Source: Alteromonas marina (GTDB lineage: Bacteria > Pseudomonadota > Gammaproteobacteria > Enterobacterales > Alteromonadaceae). Taken from it: a stretch of 64,000 bases of DNA. The notes under the pieces are model-generated. The model saw only the letters and a list, made by a program, of their open reading frames with translations. It did no database searches and was not told where the DNA came from. The stretch covers positions 1 through 64,000 of the forward strand of contig NZ_JWLW01000018.1 in assembly GCF_000808575.1 (NCBI RefSeq), written 5' to 3'. Of this stretch, positions 54,950-64,000 are shown in pieces (within the stretch, counting starts at the first letter, position 1; each line of letters opens with the position of its first letter). The position numbers were made by a program, and so were the translations under genes.

Positions 54950-56035
54950 ATGAAAGAGGTTTTTAACTTTAGTGCTGGCCCCGCCATGCTTCCAAAAGAA
55001 GTTATGGAAAAAGCACAATCAGAATTTACAAATTGGCGCGATTTAGGCTGCTCGGTCATGGAAGTTAGCCATCGTGGTAAAGACTTCATTGAAATAGCGG
55101 CAAAAGCCGAGCAAGATTTGCGAGAATTGCTGTCCATTCCTTCCAACTACCATGTGCTGTTTACGCACGGTGGTGGTCGCGGGCAATTTGCGGCTGTCCC
55201 TCTTAACTTATCCAAGGCCGATGACACTAGTCTGCATTTAGTCAGTGGCTCTTGGTCAAAGGGAGCGGTAGACGAAGCAAATAAATACAATCGTGCCGTT
55301 GTTGTGGGTCAAGTATCTGAAAAAGATGGCCTACATTATATTGCGCCACCTCAGTTGAGCGACATAGATCAATCTGCCGCGTATTACCATTTCTGTCCAA
55401 ATGAAACCGTTGACGGAATTGCTTTCGATTGGCTACCAGAGTCAGGCAAGGTGCCACTGGTTTCTGATATGTCTTCGACAATATTGTCACAGCCGTTAGA
55501 TGTAGCAAAGCATGGCGTCATATACGCTGGAGCACAAAAGAATATTGGACCAAGCGGCTTATCAGTTGTTATTGTTCGCGAAGACTTGGTTGGCAAAGCA
55601 CGTAAAGAAACGCCCTCTATCTTCGATTATGCATTAGCGGCAAAGTCTGACTCTATGTACAACACACCGCCAACGTTCTCATGGTACTTAGCGGGGCTTG
55701 TATTTGAATGGCTTAAAGATATGGGCGGCGTTGACGCTATGGCTAAACGCAATGCTGAAAAGGCGGCGTTATTGTATTCAGCTATCGATAGCTCTGATTT
55801 CTATTCAAGTAAAGTTCACCCTGACAACCGTTCAAAAATGAACGTGCCGTTTCATTTAGCCAATGCTGAACTCGACGGATTGTTCCTAAAACAGTCACAA
55901 GAAGCAGGGTTACTTGCTCTTAAAGGGCATCGTTCAGTAGGGGGCATGCGTGCCAGTATTTATAATGCAATGCCAGTAGAGGGCATTGTTGCGCTAGTTG
56001 AATTTATGCGCGAATTTGAAAGAGTGAATGGATAA
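54950..56035 (+). CDS. serC: phosphoserine aminotransferase
   Basis: A 361-residue class V PLP aminotransferase: [20 protein letters not shown] at the N-terminus, [12 protein letters not shown], the PLP lysine in [13 protein letters not shown] and [16 protein letters not shown] near the C-terminus. It makes O-phosphoserine and the pyridoxine precursor phosphohydroxythreonine. ATG at 54950 begins the conserved MKEVFNF; an upstream GTG at 54935 is less likely. It overlaps aroA by 8 bp, as in many gammaproteobacteria. Confidence 0.96.
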   Translation: MKEVFNFSAGPAMLPKEVMEKAQSEFTNWRDLGCSVMEVSHRGKDFIEIAAKAEQDLRELLSIPSNYHVLFTHGGGRGQFAAVPLNLSKADDTSLHLVSGSWSKGAVDEANKYNRAVVVGQVSEKDGLHYIAPPQLSDIDQSAAYYHFCPNETVDGIAFDWLPESGKVPLVSDMSSTILSQPLDVAKHGVIYAGAQKNIGPSGLSVVIVREDLVGKARKETPSIFDYALAAKSDSMYNTPPTFSWYLAGLVFEWLKDMGGVDAMAKRNAEKAALLYSAIDSSDFYSSKVHPDNRSKMNVPFHLANAELDGLFLKQSQEAGLLALKGHRSVGGMRASIYNAMPVEGIVALVEFMREFERVNG

Positions 56036-57323
56036 AATGGAGCAGTTAACATTAGACCCGATTGCAAAAGTATCGGGAGAGGTCAATGTACCTGGCTCAA
56101 AAAGTCTGTCTAACCGCGCACTACTGCTTGCCGCGTTAGCTGAAGGTGAAACTGAATTAACCAACTTGCTAGATAGCGAAGATATTGAGCATATGCTTAA
56201 TGCACTCACCAAATTAGGCATCAACTACCGCTTGAGCGAAGACAAAACTCAATGCGTTGTTCAAGGTAACGGTGGCGCGTTCAACGTAGCTGAGCCACTA
56301 GAGCTTTTCCTAGGCAATGCCGGTACTGCAATGCGACCTTTGTGCGCTGCACTCGCTGCTAGTAACGTCGACACAGTACTTACCGGTGAACCGCGTATGG
56401 AAGAGCGTCCAATTGGTGATTTAGTGGATGCGCTGCGCGAAGCTGATGCTGACGTCACCTATCTCAAAAACGAAGGTTTCCCGCCGCTTCAAATTAAGGG
56501 TAAAACTTTAAACGGTGGCGAAATGTCGGTAGACGGCAGTGTATCTAGCCAGTTTTTAACTGCTCTTTTGATGGCTGCGCCGTTATTTTCAGGTGATGTG
56601 ACTATTCGTATAAAAGGTGAGTTGGTTTCTAAGCCTTATATCGATATCACGTTAGATACCATGGCAAAGTTCGGCGTTACAGTTGTAAATGATAACTACC
56701 AAACGTTCACGGTTTCTGGTGACGCTAAGTATATTGCGCCGAGTAAATTTATGGTAGAAGGCGATGCATCGTCAGCGTCTTACTTCCTTGCAGCCGGTGC
56801 CATTAAAGGTGGAACGGTACGCGTAACCGGAATTGGCCAAAACAGCATTCAAGGTGACATTCGTTTTGCTGATGTACTCGAGGCCATGGGAGCAACGGTG
56901 GTTTGGCACGATGAATATGTTGAAATAACGGGTGCGCCGCTTAAAGGCGTGAACATGGATATGAACCATATTCCAGATGCAGCGATGACCATTGCTACGA
57001 CGGCATTGTTTGCTGAAGGTCCAACTACCATGACCAACATTTATAACTGGCGTGTCAAGGAAACAGACCGTCTAGCGGCTATGGCCACTGAGCTTCAAAA
57101 GTTGGGGGCGAAAGTAGAAGAAGGGCACGACTATATTAAAGTGTGGCCAACTGACTCGCTAAAACATGCTGAGATAGACACGTATAACGACCATCGTATT
57201 GCCATGTGTTTCTCGCTTGTTGCACTAAGCGATACGCCGGTAACAATAAACGACCCGGGCTGCACGCGCAAAACGTTTCCAGACTACTTTACCCGCTTTA
57301 AAACACTGTATAGCAATCAGTAA
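56028..57323 (+). CDS. aroA: 3-phosphoshikimate 1-carboxyvinyltransferase
   Basis: A 431-residue EPSP synthase: [20 protein letters not shown], the glyphosate-site loop [17 protein letters not shown] (class I form), [35 protein letters not shown] and [17 protein letters not shown]. It catalyses the shikimate-pathway step before chorismate. The start ATG overlaps the serC coding end; Met at 56037 is an alternative. Confidence 0.97.
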   Translation: MDKMEQLTLDPIAKVSGEVNVPGSKSLSNRALLLAALAEGETELTNLLDSEDIEHMLNALTKLGINYRLSEDKTQCVVQGNGGAFNVAEPLELFLGNAGTAMRPLCAALAASNVDTVLTGEPRMEERPIGDLVDALREADADVTYLKNEGFPPLQIKGKTLNGGEMSVDGSVSSQFLTALLMAAPLFSGDVTIRIKGELVSKPYIDITLDTMAKFGVTVVNDNYQTFTVSGDAKYIAPSKFMVEGDASSASYFLAAGAIKGGTVRVTGIGQNSIQGDIRFADVLEAMGATVVWHDEYVEITGAPLKGVNMDMNHIPDAAMTIATTALFAEGPTTMTNIYNWRVKETDRLAAMATELQKLGAKVEEGHDYIKVWPTDSLKHAEIDTYNDHRIAMCFSLVALSDTPVTINDPGCTRKTFPDYFTRFKTLYSNQ

Positions 57324-57401
57324 AGTGTGGCAACGACCTTGCGTAATCGTGTAAGGTCTTGGTCACATAACGCGTAACCGCGCCATATTTATCCAAATGT
57401 A

Positions 57402-57428
57402 CAATGCCACCGCTAGTAGGTGGCATTG
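57402..57428. repeat. perfect inverted repeat between aroA and cmk
   Basis: CAATGCCACC / GGTGGCATTG, a perfect 10-bp stem with a 7-nt loop. No T-run follows, so it is not a standard terminator; it could be an mRNA hairpin or protein-binding site. Confidence 0.7.
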
Positions 57429-57491
57429 CTTATCTTGAACTAAAGCGTATAATTGCGCGCGATTTTTAGTAATTTAAACGATGGAGCAGGT

Positions 57492-58163
57492 ATGCATTCC
57501 ACACCCGTAGTCACGGTTGACGGTCCTAGTGGTGCAGGTAAAGGTACGTTAAGTAGCTTACTGGCAAAGAAATTAGGGTGGCACTTTCTAGATAGCGGCG
57601 CAATTTACCGCGTATTAGCAGTTGCCGCACTACACCACGACCTTCCGTGTGATGATGAAGAATGTGTTGTTCCTCTAGCAACCGGTCTTGATGTTAGTTT
57701 CGAGACGAATGGCGATACCACTCGCATAATCTTAGAAGGCGAAGACGTTACCGACGATATTCGCACCGAAGAAGTTGGCGCTGTTGCGTCGAAAGTTGCG
57801 GCATTACCCCGTGTGCGCGAAGCACTACTTCGCAGACAGCGCGCTTTCCAACAAGATCCTGGTCTTGTTGCTGACGGTCGCGACATGGGTACGGTGGTAT
57901 TTCCCGATGCGCCTGTAAAGATTTTCCTTACAGCAAGCGCAGAAGCCCGTGCTGAACGCCGTTATAGCCAGTTGAAAGCAAAGGGCATGGATGTTAATAT
58001 TGCGCGCCTTTTAACCGATATCAAGGCAAGAGACGAGCGCGATACACAACGTGCGGTGGCTCCTTTGGTACCGGCACAAGATGCAGTAATTATAGATTCA
58101 ACGGACTTGGATATTGACCAAGTCTTTGAAAAAGCGATGGATATTATTTCCTCACGCCTTTAA
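57492..58163 (+). CDS. cmk: cytidylate kinase
   Basis: A 223-residue CMP/dCMP kinase: P-loop [42 protein letters not shown] and [22 protein letters not shown] at 57492 follows GGAGCAGG; an upstream in-frame start is not supported. It provides CDP for nucleotide and phospholipid synthesis. aroA-cmk-rpsA-ihfB is a conserved order. Confidence 0.96.
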   Translation: MHSTPVVTVDGPSGAGKGTLSSLLAKKLGWHFLDSGAIYRVLAVAALHHDLPCDDEECVVPLATGLDVSFETNGDTTRIILEGEDVTDDIRTEEVGAVASKVAALPRVREALLRRQRAFQQDPGLVADGRDMGTVVFPDAPVKIFLTASAEARAERRYSQLKAKGMDVNIARLLTDIKARDERDTQRAVAPLVPAQDAVIIDSTDLDIDQVFEKAMDIISSRL

Positions 58164-58281
58164 TGACGAGAGCTGATCGCATCCAAAGCAGTGTTGCTAC
58201 AGGAAGTGGCGACTAATTTTAATAACCCCGCGTTATCCGGATAAGAAGCGTGGATATCAACTTAAAAGTTATTTGAGACTT

Positions 58282-59952
58282 ATGACTGAAAATTTTGCAC
58301 AACTTTTTGAAGAAAGCTTACAAGAACTAGAAACACGTCCTGGTTCAATTGTAAAAGGTACTGTTGTTTCTATCGACAAAGACATCGTTCTTGTTGATGC
58401 AGGCTTGAAATCAGAAAGTGCTATCCCAGCTGACCAATTCAAAAACGCTGAAGGCGAACTAGAAATCGCTATCGGTGACCAAGTAGACGTAGCACTAGAT
58501 GCAGTTGAAGATGGTTTCGGTGAAACTATCCTTTCTCGCGAAAAAGCGAAGCGTCACGAAGCGTGGGTTGAGCTGGAAAAAGCTTACGAAGATAAAGCTA
58601 CAATTAAAGGCGTTATCAACGGTAAAGTTAAAGGCGGTTTCACTGTTGAAGTTAACAGTGTACGCGCGTTCCTTCCAGGTTCTCTTGTTGACGTACGTCC
58701 AGTACGTGACACTACGCACCTTGAAGGCAAAGAGCTTGAGTTTAAAGTTATCAAGCTTGACGCTAAGCGTAACAACGTTGTTGTTTCTCGTCGTGCAGTT
58801 ATCGAAGCAGAAAGCAGCGCAGAGCGCGAAACGCTTCTTGCTAACCTTGAAGAAGGTCATGAAATCAAGGGTATCGTTAAGAACCTTACCGATTACGGTG
58901 CGTTCGTTGACCTTGGTGGCGTAGACGGTCTTCTACACATCACTGATATGGCTTGGAAGCGCGTTAAGCACCCAAGTGAAATCGTGAATGTTGGTGACGA
59001 AATCAACGTTAAAGTACTTAAGTTCGACAAAGAGAAGCAGCGCGTTTCTCTTGGTATGAAGCAAATGGGCAACGATCCATGGCAAGAAATTGCTTCTCGT
59101 TACCCAGAAGGTACTAAGATCAACGGTCAGGTTACTAACCTTACTGACTACGGCTGCTTCGTTGAAATCGAAGATGGCGTTGAAGGTCTTGTACACGTTT
59201 CTGAAATGGATTGGACTAACAAGAACATCCACCCATCTAAAGTTGTTAACCTAGGTGACACTGTAGATGTAATGGTTCTTGAAATTGACGAAGAGCGTCG
59301 TCGTATTTCTCTAGGTCTTAAGCAATGCATTGCTAACCCTTGGGAAACATTTGCTGAGTCACACGAAAAAGGTGACAAGGTATCTGGTAAGATCAAGTCA
59401 ATCACTGACTTCGGTATCTTCATCGGTCTTGACGGCGGCATCGACGGTCTAGTTCACCTTTCTGACATCAGCTGGAACAAGTCTGGTGAAGACGCGGTTC
59501 GCGACTACAAGAAAGGCGATGAAATCTCTGCAGTTGTACTACAAGTCGACCCAGAGCGTGAGCGTATCTCTCTTGGCGTTAAGCAAATCGAAGAAGATCC
59601 TTTCAACAAGTATCTGACAGATAACAAGAAAGGTGCTATCGTTACTGGTACAGTAACAGCAGTAGATGCGAAAGGCGTTACTGTAAACCTAGCTGAAGAA
59701 GTTGACGGCTACATCCGCGTTGCAGATCTTGCTGTAGAGCGTGTTGAAGACGCAACAGAAGCGGCAAGCGTTGGTGATAGCATCGAAGCGAAGTTTATGG
59801 GCGTTGACCGTAAGAACCGCACTGTTAACCTATCTGTTAAAGCGAAAGATCAGGCTGACGAAAAAGAAGCTATCGATAAAGTTAACCAGCAAGAAGATGT
59901 TGGTTTCGCTAACGCGATGGCAGAAGCATTTAAAGCTGCTAAAGGCGAATAA
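58282..59952 (+). CDS. rpsA: 30S ribosomal protein S1
   Basis: A 556-residue protein with six S1 (OB-fold) repeats. The first begins [20 protein letters not shown], and later ones show [40 protein letters not shown] and [20 protein letters not shown]. It binds mRNA on the 30S subunit and melts structured leaders. ATG at 58282 gives the usual [13 protein letters not shown] start. About 120 bp separate it from cmk and may carry its own promoter and autoregulatory leader. Confidence 0.98.
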   Translation: MTENFAQLFEESLQELETRPGSIVKGTVVSIDKDIVLVDAGLKSESAIPADQFKNAEGELEIAIGDQVDVALDAVEDGFGETILSREKAKRHEAWVELEKAYEDKATIKGVINGKVKGGFTVEVNSVRAFLPGSLVDVRPVRDTTHLEGKELEFKVIKLDAKRNNVVVSRRAVIEAESSAERETLLANLEEGHEIKGIVKNLTDYGAFVDLGGVDGLLHITDMAWKRVKHPSEIVNVGDEINVKVLKFDKEKQRVSLGMKQMGNDPWQEIASRYPEGTKINGQVTNLTDYGCFVEIEDGVEGLVHVSEMDWTNKNIHPSKVVNLGDTVDVMVLEIDEERRRISLGLKQCIANPWETFAESHEKGDKVSGKIKSITDFGIFIGLDGGIDGLVHLSDISWNKSGEDAVRDYKKGDEISAVVLQVDPERERISLGVKQIEEDPFNKYLTDNKKGAIVTGTVTAVDAKGVTVNLAEEVDGYIRVADLAVERVEDATEAASVGDSIEAKFMGVDRKNRTVNLSVKAKDQADEKEAIDKVNQQEDVGFANAMAEAFKAAKGE

Positions 59953-60028
59953 TGCTTTTGTGGGTGTGCATCTGCACACCCAATTCGCGATAGCTGTTTA
60001 AACAATAATATTGACAATGAGGTTAAGC

Positions 60029-60316
60029 ATGACCAAGTCTGAATTAATTGAACGGCTCGCGGATCAAGCGCGTCACATTCCGGCGAAGGAACTCGAACTG
60101 GCAATTAAAGAACTTCTAGAGCAGATGGCGCAAACGCTTCAAAAGGGCGAGCGTATTGAAATTAGAGGTTTCGGAAGTTTCTCTCTTCACTATCGCGCAC
60201 CACGCGTTGGTAGAAACCCAAAAACGGGTGAGACGGTGAAACTTGACGGTAAATATGTACCGCACTTCAAGCCTGGTAAAGAGCTTCGCGAAAGGGTAGA
60301 CGCCTCAATCGCATAA
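60029..60316 (+). CDS. ihfB: integration host factor beta subunit
   Basis: A 95-residue HU/IHF-family DNA-bending protein: [40 protein letters not shown] and [20 protein letters not shown], the arms of the beta-ribbon that contact DNA. ATG at 60029 follows GAGG. It works with IhfA in chromosome structure and site-specific recombination. The gene lies 76 bp after rpsA and has its own terminator. Confidence 0.97.
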   Translation: MTKSELIERLADQARHIPAKELELAIKELLEQMAQTLQKGERIEIRGFGSFSLHYRAPRVGRNPKTGETVKLDGKYVPHFKPGKELRERVDASIA

Positions 60317-60324
60317 TGTATTTT

Positions 60325-60350
60325 AAAAGCCGCTGAAAAGCGGCTTTTTT
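60325..60350 (+). terminator. terminator of ihfB
   Basis: AGCCGCT / AGCGGCT stem with a GAAA tetraloop and six T, just after the ihfB stop. Confidence 0.93.
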
Positions 60351-60518
60351 GTGTCTGATGGAAAGTATTATCACAATTAGCCTTTCATTTAACTCTCTGC
60401 CTAGCTTAAATTAACGAATGCCCTGAGATACTTTTGTTTAATTTTTAATACCTATTGACCCCGACTAAAGTAGGGTTATATATTATTCGAATAATAATAA
60501 ACGGTATACGTAGAAGTA

Positions 60519-62861
60519 ATGTCAGCCGGCGATGAACAAGCAATAATAAAACAGTACCAGCCGCTCATTCGCGCGTTAATTCCATATGAACAACAAAACA
60601 GGTTGTTAGAGGGAATTAACAAGTTTTCGAAGCGTTTGCCTAGTAGTGTCCGAAAAGTCGTGAAAGAAGAGGTCGTTCGATTAACATCGTTAACCGACGC
60701 TCCCGCCGATAATTCTGCCTTCGCCCAATTTCCTGTTATGAAGTTCAAGCACTTCGGTGTTCAGATGCGCCTCGATAAAGTTGGCGCGCAGATCCTCAAA
60801 AACGAAACATCGCTCTATCAAGACAGGTACACCGTAGGTGTGTTTGAGTCGGTAATGAACTCAGACTTCTACCAAAACCAAATAAAAAAAGAACAATTCA
60901 AAAAAATTGTCGATGCTTTTAATGTTGAAAGCCAATCGTTTACAGATATAGATTTTGGCGATGACATTGCTATCCGACCAAACTTTACTATAACTTCCCC
61001 CGAGTTCGAAAAAGGTCGCCATTGCTCAATCAGCTCTATGTCACATAAAGGCATTAGTTTAGAGACGAAAAGGCCACCTAATGCATCCACCGGCGACATC
61101 ATCACGTTTACCATTCCTGAAGTTAAAGGGTTAACCAAAGAACCCACTGAAATTACCCTTGAATTAGAGTCTGTAAAATACAATAAACATTTAGGGAAAT
61201 ATGAAACGTCGTTTAATTTTTTAGATGACGTCGATAAGGGGTTCTTAGCAACACTTAAACGTTACGTAGCGGTTACTGCCTATAAGCAACCGCTGCAGCG
61301 AGATTTGGAAATAGAACGCGCCATGCAAGAACTAGAGCGCGACCGAATACTCGAAAATAGCCCGTGGATGCCGGTATTTCTCGCGCCAGAGAAAAAGTCG
61401 CTCAAACCTATCATCGCTCTTTTTACCAAAGCTAATGTTGAACACAACGATGCGGGCAAGCTGCTGGCAAGCCTGCAAGATAAGCCTATATTCGAAACGT
61501 TAGTTGATGAGTTGCGAAAGTACAATGAAGCTTATGTATTTCACGGCAACATCAAAACCAAAAATGGCAACGTTCAGATAACCGCAACGCATAGGCAGCT
61601 CCTTGCGCTCAAACAACTTAATGCGCTTGTGTATTTGCTAGCTAAGGGTGGTGACTTCATTTGTACTCACTGTCGACTCGATAGTGTAACCCGCGAAGAT
61701 AAACAAAAAGCCTTTGCGATTCACGATATTGCTAGTAAGGAATTTGAACAATTAGCGCAGATCTCGCACGTGTTGTACTGTAAAGACGTGTCTGCTTATC
61801 TTACAAATTTGACGCTTTCTGCTAAATGCGATTTCAAGCCGTTGTCTAAAACATTGAAAGCCAGCGGTAATAACTGGCGTATCGACTTTGTCATGGAGGA
61901 AGATTTAGATAGGCGTAGTGAGACGCGTTATGTTATAGATAAGCCCGCTTCTATTAAAGTGGGCTTGCTTACCTCCCTTGATGCTCGAGTTGCCGATTTA
62001 AGTGCAAGCGGTATGAAGTTGAAGGTTGCGCCCCATAGCGACCTGCAGAAAGAAATTCGCGTATCTGTGCCTGAACTGAAAATTAAAGGCGAAAAATACA
62101 AGGTCGTACATTACCAGGCTGATACGGGCGTTGTAAGGTTGTGTCTTGTAGAAGATACGCGCAAGGCGAAAGTGAGTTCTAGTGTCGATCACATGGTTGA
62201 AGAAAATACCGCCTATTTTAAAGTAAGAGATATTGCTCGTATTCAGCGTTCAACACATCGTTTCATCTGGGAGTTGGCGGTTAGGCATATGCCGTCTTTA
62301 TCGGTACTATGTGTGATGAACCGCTTTACGTTAGACAGGCTGAAAACAGTCTATCAAAGTGACGCATCTGACGACCTTTATCCGTTTTCTCGGACCCAAA
62401 ATATCATCCCCCTGCACGGCTTTTTTGCAGACAAAGGGCAGGCTAAGCCCAAGTCACAAATTTTAGAAGCCATGTTTAAGGAAACCTCTGAACAAGCCTT
62501 GGTGGTGCATTGTGTAAGAAAGAGCGACAACCGTCTTGTATATATAAAAGAACGTGATTTTTTGTTCTCTAAGCTACGTATGCAAATCAAAACCCAGTTA
62601 GATGAAGAAAAAATCCAGCTTAGTGCAACCGACGTTACGGCAATACGCTGCCACGGCGCAATCACGCCATTAACCAAAAAGAGACTTGCACAGTTATCGA
62701 AGTTAGACAAAGCCATGTACGATAAGCTTGAAACTATGCAAGCAGGTTACACTCACTGCATCTTCATCACGAATATGTCTGCGCTCCACCACGATTTAGT
62801 GGTGGACAACCTCATAGCAAAACCTCAGCGCCATGAACTGGAAAGTGAAGGCGCTGCTTAA
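60519..62861 (+). CDS. large PilZ-domain protein
   Basis: A 780-residue cytosolic protein with at least one PilZ domain: the cyclic di-GMP motif RRSETR (465-470) followed by ARVADLSASGMKLKV (DLSASG 493-498). An N-terminal, more degenerate PilZ-like segment is at about 155-250 (CSISSMSHKGISLETKRPP). The remaining parts, about 260-460 and 560-780, have no recognised domain. It probably senses cyclic di-GMP, perhaps for motility or surface attachment. It sits between ihfB and lapAB, genes that are close in many relatives. Transcribed from its own start after the ihfB terminator. Confidence 0.82.
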   Translation: MSAGDEQAIIKQYQPLIRALIPYEQQNRLLEGINKFSKRLPSSVRKVVKEEVVRLTSLTDAPADNSAFAQFPVMKFKHFGVQMRLDKVGAQILKNETSLYQDRYTVGVFESVMNSDFYQNQIKKEQFKKIVDAFNVESQSFTDIDFGDDIAIRPNFTITSPEFEKGRHCSISSMSHKGISLETKRPPNASTGDIITFTIPEVKGLTKEPTEITLELESVKYNKHLGKYETSFNFLDDVDKGFLATLKRYVAVTAYKQPLQRDLEIERAMQELERDRILENSPWMPVFLAPEKKSLKPIIALFTKANVEHNDAGKLLASLQDKPIFETLVDELRKYNEAYVFHGNIKTKNGNVQITATHRQLLALKQLNALVYLLAKGGDFICTHCRLDSVTREDKQKAFAIHDIASKEFEQLAQISHVLYCKDVSAYLTNLTLSAKCDFKPLSKTLKASGNNWRIDFVMEEDLDRRSETRYVIDKPASIKVGLLTSLDARVADLSASGMKLKVAPHSDLQKEIRVSVPELKIKGEKYKVVHYQADTGVVRLCLVEDTRKAKVSSSVDHMVEENTAYFKVRDIARIQRSTHRFIWELAVRHMPSLSVLCVMNRFTLDRLKTVYQSDASDDLYPFSRTQNIIPLHGFFADKGQAKPKSQILEAMFKETSEQALVVHCVRKSDNRLVYIKERDFLFSKLRMQIKTQLDEEKIQLSATDVTAIRCHGAITPLTKKRLAQLSKLDKAMYDKLETMQAGYTHCIFITNMSALHHDLVVDNLIAKPQRHELESEGAA

Positions 62862-62937
62862 ATTTCCCATACGCTTTTAGTGTTATCTCTTTTCGCATTT
62901 TGCTATTCTTGTAAATAAATCAATTAAAAAGGGTTGA

Positions 62938-63198
62938 GTGTTGAAAGGGATCCTAGCGTTTCTCATCATCTTGGTGCTACTTGCCATCGCATTTGTGATT
63001 GGCTCTCAAAATGAAGCACAAGTAACAGTTAATTATCTAATTGCTCAGGCGAATCTTCGTCTATCGACATTGATAGCGATTACACTTTCAATAGGCTTGG
63101 GGATCGGCATTTTGATCATGTTAATGAGTTGGCTAAAGTTACGTGTTCAGTTAATGTCTGCGCAATCTAAAATACAGAGTTTGGAACAAGAACACTAA
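62938..63198 (+). CDS. lapA: LapA family inner-membrane protein (DUF1049)
   Basis: An 86-residue protein with two transmembrane helices (about 3-22 and 42-64) and a C-terminal coiled tail (LKLRVQLMSAQSKIQSLEQE). The N...ALFVxGSxN type motif is seen as VIGSQNEAQVTVNYL. With LapB it takes part in control of lipopolysaccharide synthesis. Start is GTG at 62938 after AAGGG. Its stop overlaps the lapB start (TAATG). Confidence 0.9.
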   Translation: MLKGILAFLIILVLLAIAFVIGSQNEAQVTVNYLIAQANLRLSTLIAITLSIGLGIGILIMLMSWLKLRVQLMSAQSKIQSLEQEH

Positions 63199-64000
63199 TG
63201 CTCGAACTGCTGTTTCTCCTTTTACCTGTTGCGGCAGGGTACGGTTGGATAATGGGCCGAAATAGTGTCCGTCAAGCGCAGCGAAAACAGTCAAGTATCC
63301 TATCTAAGCATTATTACAAAGGCCTGAATTTTTTACTTTCAGACCAACCTGATAAAGCTGTTGATACGCTAATTAAAATGATTAACGTAAACAGCGATAC
63401 GGTGGAAACTCATATTGCAATGGGCAGTTTTTTCCGTCATCGCGGAGAAATAGACCGCGCGATCAAAGTTCATCAAAATTTAGTGAGTCGTGACGAACTC
63501 CAGCCCGCCCAGCGAGAAAATGCGCTTCGGGAACTTGGCCACGATTATACGCAAGCAGGCTTTCTAGAGCGTGCGGAAAATGCCTTTCTTCAACTGCTTA
63601 ACAGCGATAAACACTACCTTGTAGCTCAACAGCAACTTTTCAGTATCTACCAGACCACGAAAGAGTGGGAAAGAGCCATAGAATTGGCCGAGCGGATGGT
63701 GCAGTGTCATGGTGACAATGATGATCTGTGCGAACGCTTAGCACATTTTTATTGTGAACAGGCATCGGTTGAGTTGAAGAACGATAGCCAAGGTGCGGCA
63801 TTGACCTTATTACAAAAAGCAGTAAACGCCGACGAACACGCGGTTAGGCCGTGGCTTATGTTAGGTGATATAGCGCTTGATCAAAAACGCTTTACCGATG
63901 CCAACGCGTACTTTACACAAGTGGCCGAACGCGACATCAATTGGTTCAGCGAAGCGGTGCCGAGCCTTGAAAAAATTGCTGAAGAGACGGATGACTGGGA
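63198..64000 (+). CDS. lapB: lipopolysaccharide assembly protein LapB, 3' end off window
   Basis: The first 267 residues are present. An N-terminal membrane anchor (MLELLFLLLPVAAGYGWIMG) is followed by TPR repeats beginning near residue 35: SKHYYKGLNFLLSDQPDKAV, MGSFFRHRGEIDRAIKVHQN and LGHDYTQAGFLERAENAFLQ. In E. coli LapB (YciM) brings FtsH to LpxC to limit LPS synthesis; a rubredoxin-like C-terminus is expected beyond the window. Translationally coupled to lapA. Confidence 0.93.
   Translation, partial: MLELLFLLLPVAAGYGWIMGRNSVRQAQRKQSSILSKHYYKGLNFLLSDQPDKAVDTLIKMINVNSDTVETHIAMGSFFRHRGEIDRAIKVHQNLVSRDELQPAQRENALRELGHDYTQAGFLERAENAFLQLLNSDKHYLVAQQQLFSIYQTTKEWERAIELAERMVQCHGDNDDLCERLAHFYCEQASVELKNDSQGAALTLLQKAVNADEHAVRPWLMLGDIALDQKRFTDANAYFTQVAERDINWFSEAVPSLEKIAEETDDW

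Overview
The window looks like chromosome of a marine gammaproteobacterium of the Alteromonadaceae, most likely Alteromonas. The basis is gene content and order (cmoAB, fadE, purMN, hda, bepA, dapA-bamC-purC, nrdAB-yfaE, ubiG, gyrA-serC-aroA-cmk-rpsA-ihfB-lapAB) together with a glucosylglycerate operon. No rRNA, tRNA, CRISPR array, prophage or insertion sequence was recognised. The identification is inference from reading, not from a database search.

Region 1-5418 is an accessory island: a gene-cassette array of an integron. Eight clear attC recombination sites (72-118 bp) and one degenerate one separate small genes. All attC sites and all but one cassette gene read on the minus strand, so the integrase-proximal end should lie to the right. 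There, however, the array stops at ordinary chromosome (a lipoprotein gene and cysK) with no integrase gene. The cassettes carry a frameshifted membrane protein, a DUF695 protein, a small membrane protein, a helical protein, a secreted protein, a GNAT acetyltransferase, a RelB/RelE-type toxin-antitoxin pair (the only plus-strand cassette, with its own promoter), a P-loop kinase-like protein and an unknown protein. Several of these have no known function.

Region 5.5-13.8 kb holds cysK, a MoxR ATPase plus VWA (CoxE-like) pair, a MocA-like nucleotidyltransferase, a MATE exporter, moeA and gph. Region 13.9-18.6 kb is a four-gene minus-strand operon that appears to encode a complete glucosylglycerate cycle: glycerate kinase, glucosyl-3-phosphoglycerate phosphatase, glucosyl-3-phosphoglycerate synthase and a GH13_18 phosphorylase. 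cmoB/cmoA, an orphan LuxR-type response regulator and fadE (with a probable FadR operator) follow.

Region 24.5-40.7 kb is mainly housekeeping: purM-purN-DUF3108, DUF2066-hda (the 3' end of hda is triplicated as a 27-bp tandem repeat), a lipoprotein with a zincin-like HELAH motif, DUF2069, a WrbA-like flavodoxin, an ArsC-family reductase, a TlpA-like thioredoxin, bepA, perM, bcp-gcvR and dapA-bamC-purC. Region 40.8-46.6 kb is more variable: a DMT exporter, the relic of a GGDEF domain, a GAF-GAF-GGDEF-EAL protein, an old yellow enzyme with an operator-like palindrome, and two small proteins.

Region 46.7-64 kb holds nrdA-nrdB-yfaE with two separate NrdR box pairs in a long leader, ubiG, gyrA, serC, aroA, cmk, rpsA, ihfB, a large protein with two PilZ-like domains, lapA and the start of lapB, which runs off the window.
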